Assembly: GCA_016647705.1 (NCBI GenBank)
Contig: CM028327.1
Coordinates: forward strand, 10,921,726-10,985,725
Length of the DNA: 64,000 bases
Source of the DNA: Eucommia ulmoides
Lineage: Eukaryota; Streptophyta; Magnoliopsida; Garryales; Eucommiaceae
Reading direction: 5' to 3'
Position 1 is the first letter of the stretch. Every line of letters starts with the position of its first letter. Shown here piece after piece: positions 45,536-55,260 of this stretch. The notes beneath the pieces were generated by a model that saw only the letters and a program-made list of their open reading frames with translations, did no database searches and was not told the origin of the DNA. The position numbers were made by a program, and so were the translations under genes.

Positions 45536-46322
45536 TTTCTACATTTCTCTCTCTCTCTCTCTCTCTCTTTCTCCCTTCTTCATTCCTTCTTCCTCCTTCC
45601 CTTTTTTTTTCTCTCTCTTTTTATTCCTCATTTTCTCCCCTCTATCTCTCCCTTCTTTCCTCTCCCCGTCGGCCGAAATAGAGGGTAGAACTACCTCTGT
45701 AATAGGGAGATTCATCGTCGATCATTTGTTGGGTCGGTTTAGAGTTGGAAACGACGTCGTTTGGGGGACGGGGCAAAGGAAAAATGATGAAGAATTGGGA
45801 GGACGGGGGGAGAATGGATGCAGAGAAAGATATGTATGGCGTCGAAAACTCGGTAGATCGATTCGTAGTACCTATAGTACGCGTTGGCAAGGGCATATCT
45901 TTTCTCTACAACTGATTTCAGCTGCTCTTTTCTCTCTGTCTACAAATGTACACTACTTCATCTTCTTCCTCTAGCTTGGATGTAACATAACCCATGTAAA
46001 GAACTTTTGTTTCTCTCTAATTTAAACAATGGCGGAAGAGAGGTAGAGAGAAAAAATGATCTTTAGGAAAAAATGGCAATGAAAAATAGAGTTTTTTAAA
46101 GGATTTTCTGCGAGAAAAATGGAAATAAATGTACCTTTAAGAAGATTTCAAGACCAATCCATTCCTTATATTCTCAAACATAAAAGTGGGTTTTTGGTCT
46201 TCTCCTAAAGGTGCAATTCTAGAGAGAGAAACAAGAAAATCCTCAGATTGAGCCAAAAAACAACATATCCATTTTATCTCCTAAAGATGGGTTGCTTTGA
46301 AAATGGAGTCTTTTTTTCTCTT

Positions 46323-46363
<41 letters not shown>

Positions 46364-47054
46364 TATACAGAGTAAAGTTGAGCTTCTGCAAAAATGGAGG
46401 TGGTGCTCTCTCTCTCTCTCTCATAGTGACACACACAAAGAGAAAAAGCTGCATTTTTGCTAAAAAGTGGAGGTGGACACAAGCAAATAGAAAGAAATAA
46501 TTGTTTTAAGAACAACAAGAACGTTAAACAAAGGTTTTTTTTTTCCTGCATTAATGGCGATCTTTGCAAGTTTAAACACCATTAAAATCTGGAAGAGAGA
46601 GAGGGTAGAGAGGTTAAGGGATTCGAGGAATAGAGAGATGATGATGGGTTGTGTCCTTTTATATGTTTTTGAGTTTTTGGAGTTTGGCTTAATACCTGGT
46701 CATGGCTGTAGATTTAGTCCCCTCTCTTTTTCTCTTTCTCTACTCTCTCTCATCAAAATTAAAGTTGCTGCTAAATTTAGAGATTTTTTAAGGGAGATTT
46801 TTGAAGAGATTTTTGAGTCTAATGAGAGAAAAGAGGACTCGTAACAGCTTACATGGGGTGTCCACCCCTTGTTGCGGGAGTGGTTCCACCCCCAAAATCG
46901 ACCGGTAGGGAGAGAGAGAGAAGAAGAAAGAGAGAGGATGAGGGAATGAGAAATAGAAAGAGAGAGAAATGAAGGAGGAATGAGGAAAAAGAAGAAGGAA
47001 GAGAGAGAAAATAATAAAAGAAAATGAAAAAAGATTAAAAAATAATTAAAAATG

Positions 47055-47242
47055 ATTAAAAAATGAAAATATGGAAACAGACTGTTTTGCCCTCAAATTT
47101 CGGTTAGTTTTGACCCATTTTTTGACAGAAGAACCGAATAAAAATGTGCTGATACTTAGACAATTTAAAATGAAACGCTCAAATAGAGTAGGACCATTTA
47201 GACATGTGTCAATACTTAGAGAGTTTAAAATGTACTTTTTCC
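47055..47242. repeat. Right terminal inverted repeat of the MULE-like element
   Basis: Reverse complement of 45352-45535 with scattered changes. Confidence 0.7.
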
Positions 47243-47267
47243 TTTTTAAAATGGGCCATATGCTTTT

Positions 47268-47283
47268 GAAGAGAAACAAAAGG
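47268..47283 (+). promoter_or_regulatory. Polypurine tract of the left copia unit
   Basis: GAAGAGAAACAAAAGG directly before the LTR start TGAGCCCATACC. Confidence 0.5.
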
Positions 47284-47945
47284 TGAGCCCATACCTTTTG
47301 AATAATTGCACAAAAACATCACATTATTTTAAAGAGTTTTTGGTAGCTCCCTCTTGTTAATTGAAGATACAGCTTTTGTTAATTGATGAGAGAAAGTAGC
47401 CATGTCTGAAAAGAGAATTTCGACTGCAATATTTGTTGAAGGCAGTGGAAGAAGATGCGAGAAACTCGGGGGCAAAATTTTTTTTTTTTCTTCCTCTCAT
47501 CCTTTGCCTATAAAATGGTAGAAGATATGAAGTTGATGAAGTATCTCTCACCCATTGGAAGAGAGTGGGAGGTTCTCTCAATTGTAGTGGGTATATCCTA
47601 TAAATTGGAGTGAGATGAATATCTCACAAATGGAATTGGGTGTATCGCTCAAATTGGAGAGAACAACCTCTCAATTTAAGAGAAAGAGTGAGAGATCAAA
47701 TTTCTCAATAGCCACAATTGAGTGAATTTTTGCTCAAGTTTCTTAGTTGTTTTAAGGCCTTGATTTGTGTTCTTTATTTGTATGTCATCACCAAATAATG
47801 AAGTTCTATTGTTGCTCCCGAGGATGCAAGCGAAATTATCTAACCTTGTTAAACCTTGCGTTATTGTTTGTGAGTGTTTTTTTTAATTTCATCTCCCCAT
47901 AATATTTGTTGTGTTTGGGTCCACTTAACATGCTTCCACACAACA
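47284..47945 (+). mobile_element. Shared copia LTR
   Basis: About 660 bases, TGAGCCC...ACACAACA. The left end is set by the purine tract and is less certain than the right end, which is fixed by the primer site three bases on. It contains a TATA box and, downstream, repeated ATCTCTCACCCATTGG / GGTTCTCTCAATTG-type phrases in the leader. Confidence 0.6.
47506..47518 (+). promoter_or_regulatory. TATA box of the copia LTR
   Basis: GCCTATAAAATGG, a canonical plant TATA box, sits at a suitable place in the LTR, about 220 bases from its start. Confidence 0.55.
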
Positions 47946-47947
47946 AG

Positions 47948-47960
47948 TGGCATCGGAGCT
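47948..47960 (+). promoter_or_regulatory. Primer binding site (initiator Met type) of the right copia unit
   Basis: TGGCATCGGAGCT, two changes from TGGTATCAGAGC, just inside the LTR. Confidence 0.65.
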
Positions 47961-48064
47961 CCAGTTGAGAGCTTAGGATTATAGTTGAGATTGAATAAAA
48001 AAAAAAGGGGAGATTAAATCTCTAGCAACCTCTTCCAATTCACAAACAAAATTATCGATATCAA

Positions 48065-49050
48065 TTAACAAATTTGATATTGAAAATTTTGATGGAATAA
48101 ACACTTTTTGCATGTGGCAATATGAGATGATGGATTTGTTGGTTCAATAGGGTTTGGATACAACCCTGTGGAAAAACCAGATTTTATGAACAACAAAAAA
48201 CACAACAAAGGTGGAAACAACTCTCGTTCTAAGTCGAGAGGACTTTCAATAAATGGTAGGAAGATTCCAGTGAAAGATGAATATGCTTTTTGTCGTGAGA
48301 AAGACACTATAAGAAGGATTGCCCCAAGCTGAAAAACATGGGTAATACTAATGCAAACGTAACCTAAATTGAAGATGGTAATTCAAAATTTTGCTCTGTC
48401 TACTACTGTTTGAGTTGGCTCGGACAAGTGGTTTTTTGACTCCGCGTGCTTGTATCATATGTGTCCGAATAGGGATTGTTTCACCAGTTTGGATCTCGCT
48501 AGTGGTAGAACAGTCCTTATGGGAAATAATCATGTATGTGAAAATAAAGGAGTTGGCGCAATCCGATTGAAGTTTCACAGTGGAATCACGAGGGATCTGA
48601 CCAACGTTTGGTATGTACCAGATTTGAAAAAGGACCTCAATTATTTTTATGCTTTAGAATCAAATGGTTTCAAAGTCACCATGGAAGTTGGAACATTGAA
48701 AGTCACATAAGGTGCTATGGTTGTCATGAGAGGCCTAAGAATGAGAAATTTATTTTTCTTGCAAAGAATATCGTTGTCAGTAGAGTTGCCACCGTAGAAA
48801 CTGCTATTGATACAACCAAACTTTGGCACATAAGGCTTGGGTATGTTGGAGAGAAGGCCATGGAAGGCTTAGTGAAGCAAGATCTTTTGAAGGGTTCCAC
48901 GACTTGTAAGATGGACTTCTGTGAGCACTATGTGCTTGGAAAGCAAACTAGAGATAAATTTGGCACAACCATCCACAACACAAAAGGGACCCTAGATTAT
49001 ATGAATATCGATGTTTGGGGTCCAACAAAGACTCTATTTTGAGTGGAAGA
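48065..49050 (+). pseudogene. Copia gag-protease-integrase N-terminal remnant, right unit
   Basis: gag begins FDIENFDGINTF..WQYEMMDLLVQ, the usual N-terminal copia motif. A basic stretch (RSKSRGLSINGRK) and a decayed zinc knuckle (YAFCREKD; the first cysteine is lost) follow after a deletion. The protease reads WFFDSACLYHMCPNRDCF, where the active D-S-G is now D-S-A, then the M-G-N-N and NVWYVPDLKKDL motifs. The integrase zinc-binding domain gives LWHIRLGYVGEKAMEGL and FCEHYVLGKQ (H..H..C..C type, with the second histidine replaced by tyrosine). It ends with TLDYMNIDVWGP and a stop at 49042. Frameshifts join the parts. Catalytically dead. Confidence 0.8.
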
Positions 49051-49069
49051 CACTAGTCTGTTTAATTTG

Positions 49070-50145
49070 TAGATGACATCTCAAGAAGACTCTGGGAGTA
49101 TAATATGAAACACAAGTATCAAGTTCTAGAGATCTTCTTGTATTGGAAGAAGATAGTAAAAAATCAAATCAGAAGAAAGATTAAGGTGTTGAGATTAGAT
49201 AATGGCGGAAAATACACGTCCGATCCATTTTACGCCTTGTACAAATAGGAAGGAATTATAAGGCACTTTTCTGTGAAAAAGGCTCTACAACAGAATGGTA
49301 TAGCAGAATGTATGAATCGAACCTTACTTGAAAAATTAAGGTGCATGTTGTCTAATTCCGATTTGACGAAGATATTTTTTGGCAGAAGCGGTTACTTATG
49401 TGTGTCATCAAACCTTTTACTACAATTGGTGGAAAAACTCTTATTGAAGTGTGGTCAGGATCACGTGCTACAAATTATGATTCTTTGCATATCTTTGGTT
49501 GCTCAGCATTCTTTTACGTGACCGAAGATAACAAATTTGACCCAAGGGAAAAGGAGGCCATATTTTGGGGCTTCAAGAGTGGAATAAAAGGATTCAGATT
49601 ATGGTACTCTACTTTGAAGAAAATAATATTGAGCAGTAATTTATTTTCAATGTAAGTGAATTTGTGAAGAAGAAAATGTCCAATGAAGAGAACAAAAAAG
49701 CCAATCTAGTACAACAGGTGGAGATTCAAAGTCCAGTAGGTTTTCTTCAGAATACACTTCTTTAGATGATGAAATTGACGGTGATACGGAAGATAGAATT
49801 GAGGTGGAGCCTTCTCCTCAAAGGCCTCTACAAATTGAAGAATCGATAATAACTAGCAAACCAAAAAGAATAATTTGGAAACCAACCAAGTTTATAGATA
49901 TGGTTGCTTATGCCCTACTAATTGTTAGTGAAGATATTCTAACCACAAAAAAATTGTGCAAAGTTTTGAAAGTGTGGAATGAAATAAGGCCATGAATAAA
50001 GAATTGGATTCTCTCTAGAAGTTTATGACTTGGGTGCTCATAGAGCTACCAAAAAGAAAAAATAGTAATTGGGTGTAAATGGTTATATGCAAAGAAGAAA
50101 GATTCACATGGGAAAAACAGTGTGAGATTCAAGGCAAAATTGGAT
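49070..50145 (+). pseudogene. Copia integrase core and reverse transcriptase start, right unit
   Basis: WEYNMKHKYQVLEIF and VLRLDNGGKYTS (second catalytic aspartate region), QQNGIAECMNRTLLEKLRCM (catalytic glutamate region, QQNG-x-AE), then the frame 49398-49655 with KTLIEVWSGSRATNYDSL and FWGFKSGIKGFRLWYST. Downstream, coding resembling the region before reverse transcriptase ends with VIGCKWLYAKKKDSHGK near 50115. The reading stops at LVVQFDLELA (50147-50179), exactly where Athila/Tat primer-site sequence begins. Stops at about 49248 and 49995 and frameshifts inactivate it. Confidence 0.8.
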
Positions 50146-50173
50146 TAGCCTTAGTTGTACAATTTGACTTGGA

Positions 50174-50195
50174 GTTGGCAACAACGCCAAAAACT
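50174..50195 (-). promoter_or_regulatory. Primer-site remnant joined to copia coding
   Basis: On the minus strand AGTTTTTGGCGTTGTTGCC, a good match to the Asp-type site, runs directly into copia reverse-transcriptase coding. Confidence 0.55.
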
Positions 50196-51225
50196 TGGGA
50201 GAAAATTATTTTGCTACACACCGCAAGTGTACGGATCAAGTTTTAATAGTATAGAGTGAGTAAAGTATCGTATCCACAGGGATTGATTTAAATTGTCTCT
50301 AAGTATCGTGATTATTGTGACCTTGCTTTATCTAGGCAACCAAATTTTAGGTTTATAAAAATAAAACTAAAACAAATATAAAATCAGAAGTAAAATAAAA
50401 TATGGACTTCCTATGAACAATTATTCTAGGGGCTTAATTTCATCTCGTAATTCCTATGTTATCCCATTAAACAATTATTAGCTGATTTAATTCATTCAAT
50501 AATTAAGGCCACTCGTGCTCCCTCACTACCTCTCTCGAGTGTTAAATGAGAGAATATGCAAACACTTCAATACTGATATCCCTATCTAGTATTTAGGTGA
50601 GAACATTCTTTACTCCTCGACCTTATAGATTACCTAATCTTTAATAATCTCTCAATCAATTAAAACTTAAGTTGTGCTTAACCTAAGTCCGAATCCAAAA
50701 TTACCTCTCGCGAGTGTCAAACCCAAAATTCTCAAATCAACTGAGATATCATATGAAAGCATAAATTGGAAGTATTAATAAGACAAAGACAATTGAATAG
50801 AAATCCTAGTTGACAAGTCTAGAACTTGATCATCTCCTGATCTCACAAGATCCTAAATTCCCAACTCGATTACCTAGGTATTGATCTCCTCCTGGACTCA
50901 TAACAACCTAAATTATGCACTCTCAATTTTGATCACAAACTCAATCTTTCTTAAGTATAAATTCATAACCTAAAATCATTGGCCATATGATCAAAAGCAT
51001 TAAACATAGATAGGCGTAAAATAGAATTAAAACTAAAAATTAACAAAATATTAAAAACACGGTTCAACGAGACTACATCAAGTCCTAGATATGAATTTTA
51101 ACTCAACATAGTGAAATTCATAACTAATCTTTTCAAGAAATTCATAAATGCATATATGTTTAACACAATATCATAAATACAAAAATTAATAAAGATTAGG
51201 GTGAGAGAAATTGAGAGAAACTCTT

Positions 51226-51260
<35 letters not shown>

Positions 51261-53542
51261 GAGATGAACTCTAAATCTTCAATATACTTCAACTCTAACC
51301 TCTTTCTAGCAGTTTTGTGCCTCCAATGGTGTTTTTCTCTCCAATTCTGCCTCAAATCGCTATACCATGAGGTGTTTTCTCTCCCCAAATTTCTACCCTA
51401 GGGTTTGAGACATAAGATGATATAAATAGGGCTCCAAAATGAACTTTTTGTCTACTTATTAGGGCTGTAGCATGCATTTTGGTGCTATAGCACGAGTTTT
51501 CGAGCTGCAGCGCGTAGTTTCTACGAAATGGCCATAACGTTCTCGTCCAAACTCCGATTGAACTAATTCAAGGTGATTTGGAAATCTAAGAAAGAGATAT
51601 AAAATCTTAATGTTTTGAGTTTTTTCAGAATCAGATTTCATTGTGATAAAAAATGGGATTGAAGTTCAATAAGTGATACTGCAGTGTGAATTAAATGGTG
51701 TTGTAGATCCAAATTGTGCGAGGGTTTCTATTTTTGGGATAGAATGTCTATATTGGAGAGCGAAATAGTTCGTACTGCAACGTCAAAATGGGTCTCATGC
51801 TGCAGCACCAAAAGGCGTAGGTGGCGCTACAGCGCATGGCTTTCTTGCTGCAATACCAACTTCCAGTTGGCTTTAATTCCATTTATCTTTTTTGTTTCAT
51901 GTTGTACTGAGGAGCTACTGCGTTGCAGCACCAACCAAACCCATGAACCAAACCAGTGCTTTTTGGCACTATAACGCCAACAAAATGGTGCTACAGTGTG
52001 GCACTCTAAAGAAGAATTTCAGTATCGTTTGGTGCTACAGTGCGAAATTGATTCTCCCAAAAATTTAGCACCTTTCGGCACTGTAGCATGGGCATTCTGT
52101 GCCCAAAAACAAAATCCTACCGCAAGTTGGCGCTGCAGCGCTATTTAATTCACGTTGCAGTACCGCTCGACAAACTTCAAGTCTATTTTTGTCATGATTC
52201 AGTCTGATTCTGAAAAAGCTTAAAATATAAAAATTGTAAGTCTTTTTTTATATTTCTAGATCATCTTGAATCACCTTAATCAGAATTCGAATAAGAAATT
52301 TATGGCCAAATTTTAGAAATTGCACATTGCAGTGGAAAAAACTTGTGCTGCAGCGCCAAAATACGTGTTGTAGTGCCAAAAACGCAGACATAAACTCTTT
52401 TGGAGCCCTATTTATACTTCCTTATGCCTCAAACCCTAAGTGTGGCAATTTTGGGAGAGAAAACACTCTATGGTGTGACTATTTGAGGCAAAATTGAAGA
52501 GAAAAACATCATTAGAGGCACAACCGCTAGAGATGGAGCTTGGAGTTGAAGTACATTGAAGATTTGAAACTCATCTCTACAAAAAGAGTTTTTTTTCCTC
52601 TCTCTCACCCTAATCTTTCTTGAATTTATATTTGTTATTTTATATTTATGGATTTCTTGAAAGTATTAGTTATAAATTCCGCTATGTTGATTTAAAAATA
52701 TATTCAGAGCTTGATTATTGATTTAAAATTCCGTTATGTTGATTTAAAAATATATCCAGAGCTTGATTATTAATTAGTTATAAATTCCGCCAGTCTCCCT
52801 AAACCATAATTTAAATATTTTGTTAATTATTAATTTTAATTTTATTTTATACCTCTCTATGTTTAATGCTTTGGATTCTTGTGGCCGATGAATTTGATGA
52901 TTTTAGGTTATAAATTTTGTATTCGAGAGAGATTGAGTTTGTGATCGAAATTGAGAGTACATAGTTTAGGTGGTTGTAAGTCCGGGAGGAGATCAACATT
53001 TAGGTAATTAAGTTGAAAATTTAGGATCTTTTGAGACCGAGATGTGATCAAGTTCTAGATTTATCAACTAGATTTTCTATTCAATAGTGTTTGCTTTATT
53101 AATGCTTCCAATTTATGCTTCTATATGATATCTTGGTTGATTTGAGATCTTGGGAATATCAGTTTTGAAGTGTTTGTATTTTCTCTCATTTGACACTCGG
53201 GAAAAGTAGTGAGGGAGCACAAGTGATATTGATTATTGAATTAATGAAATTGGCTAATAATTGGTTAATAGGATAGCATAGGAATAAAGAGATGAAATCA
53301 ATCTCCTAGAACAATTGTGCATAGGAAATCCATTTTTTATTTTGCTTTTTCTTTTATATTTGTTTTAGTTTTAGTTTATTTTTGAAAAACCTTAAATTTG
53401 GATGCCTAAATAAGTTAGGTTGTGATAATCGCAGTACTTAGCGAAGATTTGAGCCAATTCTTGTGGATACGATACTTTACTCACCCTATACTATTAAAAC
53501 TTGACCTGTACACTTGTGATGTAGCAAAATAAATCGCTATCA
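50174..53542. repeat. Head-to-head palindrome of two Athila/Tat-like LTRs
   Basis: Minus-oriented LTR 50196-about 51905 and plus-oriented LTR about 51906-53542 face each other through their outer ends. Both lack the first 0.2-0.3 kb (no TGATGAG start). Paired landmarks: GATATAAATAGGGCTCC (51419) with GGAGCCCTATTTATAC (52404), and GTATCGTATCCACAGG (50265) with TGTGGATACGATACTTT (53461). The left arm keeps a primer site; the right arm has lost it. Confidence 0.75.
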
Positions 53543-53547
53543 AGTTT

Positions 53548-53876
53548 TTGAGAGAATCCTCAGATAAATTTTATCTGAGATGAATGAGAGAAACCCTAAT
53601 TTTTCCAAAGAATAGTGAGAGCCAATTTGTAAAAATTCTACCCACAAATTAAAGACACATATTTTTGTGTATTATTTGAGAGATCTACCATAAAGTGTGA
53701 GATTTATAATCCTATTATTATATTATAGTGGAAGATTTAAGTGGCCTACGGGGCTTGTGATTTTACCTTCATTGATGAGGGTTTTCGATGCTAAAATCCG
53801 CTATATTATCTCTATTTCATTTTGGCTTGGGAAAACATGTTGGGACCATGAAATTATTTTGTCATCTTTCCTAGCA
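53548..53876 (+). mobile_element. 3' part of a copia-type LTR
   Basis: Starts abruptly after the palindrome's AGTTTTT. It ends CTTTCCTAGCA and is followed by an initiator-Met primer site, which defines it as an LTR end. Its sequence is unlike the LTR at 47284. Confidence 0.55.
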
Positions 53877-53879
53877 AAG

Positions 53880-53945
53880 TGGTATCAGAGCAAGGTATCA
53901 GAGCATGGCATGTTTAGCTCTGATCCAACAAAGTGGTATCAGAGC
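53880..53945 (+). repeat. Triplicated primer-site motif
   Basis: GGTATCAGAGC occurs at 53881-53891, 53894-53904 and 53935-53945. The third copy carries the full AAGTGGTATCAGAGC context and is followed by TGGCACGATTAGCTC, echoing ATGGCATGTTTAGCTC after the second. Confidence 0.8.
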
Positions 53946-54503
53946 TGGCACGATTAGCTCATCTGAAGACTTGCTTGAGCTGTGTGTTGACACTCTGTCC
54001 GGAAGGAGTTGAGCTTGAGTCGAGAGCATTTACGTCAAAGGGGGATATGGACCGCACGTATCGTCAAAGGAGGACATAAAAGCATGGATCGTGCGATATG
54101 CACACCTCACCTAATTGTTTTGTTGCGCAAAGTGCAGCGGTGGCACAATGAAGGCACTTGACATTGAGAGTTGTGTTCGCGTAAGAACGAGGACATTTGC
54201 GATATTAGGTGGAGAGAGTGTCACAGACCGTTATTATCAAGGCAGTCAGAAAAAGAATCGTGCTAGCTGGAGGATATTAACACTTATTACGGCTTCTAGC
54301 TAGGTGTGGGCGCCAACACCACTAGACGCCCCTTCGGAGACAAGGCATACTGACCTAATTAAGTTCAGGGACTATGTCGCTGGTCAAGGACCTAATAAAA
54401 ATAGAAGGGGTTAGGCCTCCTTTGCACAAATTGGTCAAAACTAGGAGCTCAATGGAGGATTAATCATATACGTAGCATACTTTGTAAGTATATACGTATA
54501 TAT
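53946..54503 (+). mobile_element. Leader/internal start of the copia-type element, no gag readable
   Basis: Contains paired phrases GTCAAAGGGGGATATGGACC and GTCAAAGGAGGACATAAAAG, as in leaders of some copia elements. No coding motif was recognised. It ends at a CACTA-like terminus. Confidence 0.4.
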
Positions 54504-54770
54504 CACTACTAGAAAAAGTTTTTTTTTAGTAAATATAATTCATCTCGTTTTTTGAATAAACCATGATTGTAACAATATGAATGATATATAATGTCGCTTA
54601 AATTTATTATGTGATAAAAAGTATTTTTTATCTCACTATTTTAATAAACCGTGATAATAGATAATAGGTTTTATATTATTTATAACTACGATTAATTGAT
54701 GTTTAAGCCAAATTTGCACTGAACTTAACCCCAAAAAAAAAAAAAAAGCACTGGAAATTTTCGTGTTTCT
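54504..54770 (+). mobile_element. CACTA-like (En/Spm) terminus
   Basis: CACTACTAGAAAAAGTTTTT is the standard plant CACTA start. It is followed by repeated AATAAACC(A/G)TGAT phrases (54555, 54643) in AT-rich DNA, as expected of subterminal repeats. The three bases before it are TAT. No matching right terminus was found in the window; it may lie beyond element D. Confidence 0.5.
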
Positions 54771-55252
54771 GCTCCCTGTTGAAAGTAGAAATCCTCTTCT
54801 TGAATTTATTCTTCTTCAACCCTAGTAGAAGCCAACCCCTAGCAGTCTCTCTTGTGATTGAAGCCCCTCTTTCTTAATGTCTCTCTCGATCTCGAAATCT
54901 CTGAGATTTCTTACTTCCATCGTTCGTCATCAACCCTAGCAGTCGCTATGCCTATTTTAATCGAAGCCTCTCTCTATTGATCTCGAAATCATTGAGATTT
55001 CTTGATTCAACGTTCCTTCATCGAAATTTTTTAGATTTCTTCATTCAACTTTCCTTCATTGAAATCACTGAGATTTCTCCATCACCGTCGTCATTACCAT
55101 AGTGAAGCCTTCAGCCTTTATTGCCATCGTCGTCTTCAGCCTTCACTTTGTTCTCTCTTCTTTGGCTATCACTATCGTTGTCTTCTCCAGATTCTACCTA
55201 AGATCCACTGTAGTTTGAGCATCGGGGTTCAATCAATAGCTTCAAATCAGGA
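54771..55252 (+). other. Leader-like sequence with repeated GAAATC...GATTTC hairpins
   Basis: CT-rich, with AACCCTAG words and four copies of a near-palindrome (54893, 54983, 55020, 55058), such as GAAATCTCTGAGATTTC. It may be the transcribed 5' leader of the gene whose remnant lies at 60716-61740, before the hAT insertion. No protein was recognised in the open frame at 55059-55271. Confidence 0.3.
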
Positions 55253-55260
55253 CGTTGAGC

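Larger units (their letters stand above)
45352..47242. mobile_element. Nonautonomous Mutator-like (MULE) element, about 1.9 kb
   Basis: Long terminal inverted repeats of roughly 180 bases: the left starts GAGAAAAGTACATTTTAAAC and the right, reverse-complemented, starts GGAAAAAGTACATTTTAAAC, and both continue through TTTGAGCGTTTCATTTTAAA. Flanks TTTTCAAAA (45343-45351) and TTTTTAAAA (47243-47251) are a 9-base duplication with one change, the MULE size. No transposase can be read. The interior is (CT)n/(GA)n tracts, AAACGACGTCGTTT (a 14-base palindrome near 45748) and a (CT)n(CA)n tract (46308-46364). Confidence 0.7.
44345..50173 (+). mobile_element. Tandem Ty1/copia element (two internal regions, one shared LTR)
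   Basis: Left internal remnant 44345-47283 (integrase to 3' end, with a MULE-like insertion), LTR 47284-47945, right internal remnant 47946-50173 (gag to start of reverse transcriptase). The LTR has a purine tract (GAAGAGAAACAAAAGG) on its left and a primer site (TGGCATCGGAGC) on its right, so it serves as 3' LTR of the left unit and 5' LTR of the right unit. Protein motifs place it in the Tnt1/Tork-type copia group. Neither unit has an outer LTR. Confidence 0.7.

Noticed and set aside
45748..45761. AAACGACGTCGTTT as a transcription-factor site or origin
   Set aside because: A perfect 14-base palindrome, but similar GACGTCGTTTTG words (3859) occur widely in plant intergenic DNA; nothing nearby supports a role.
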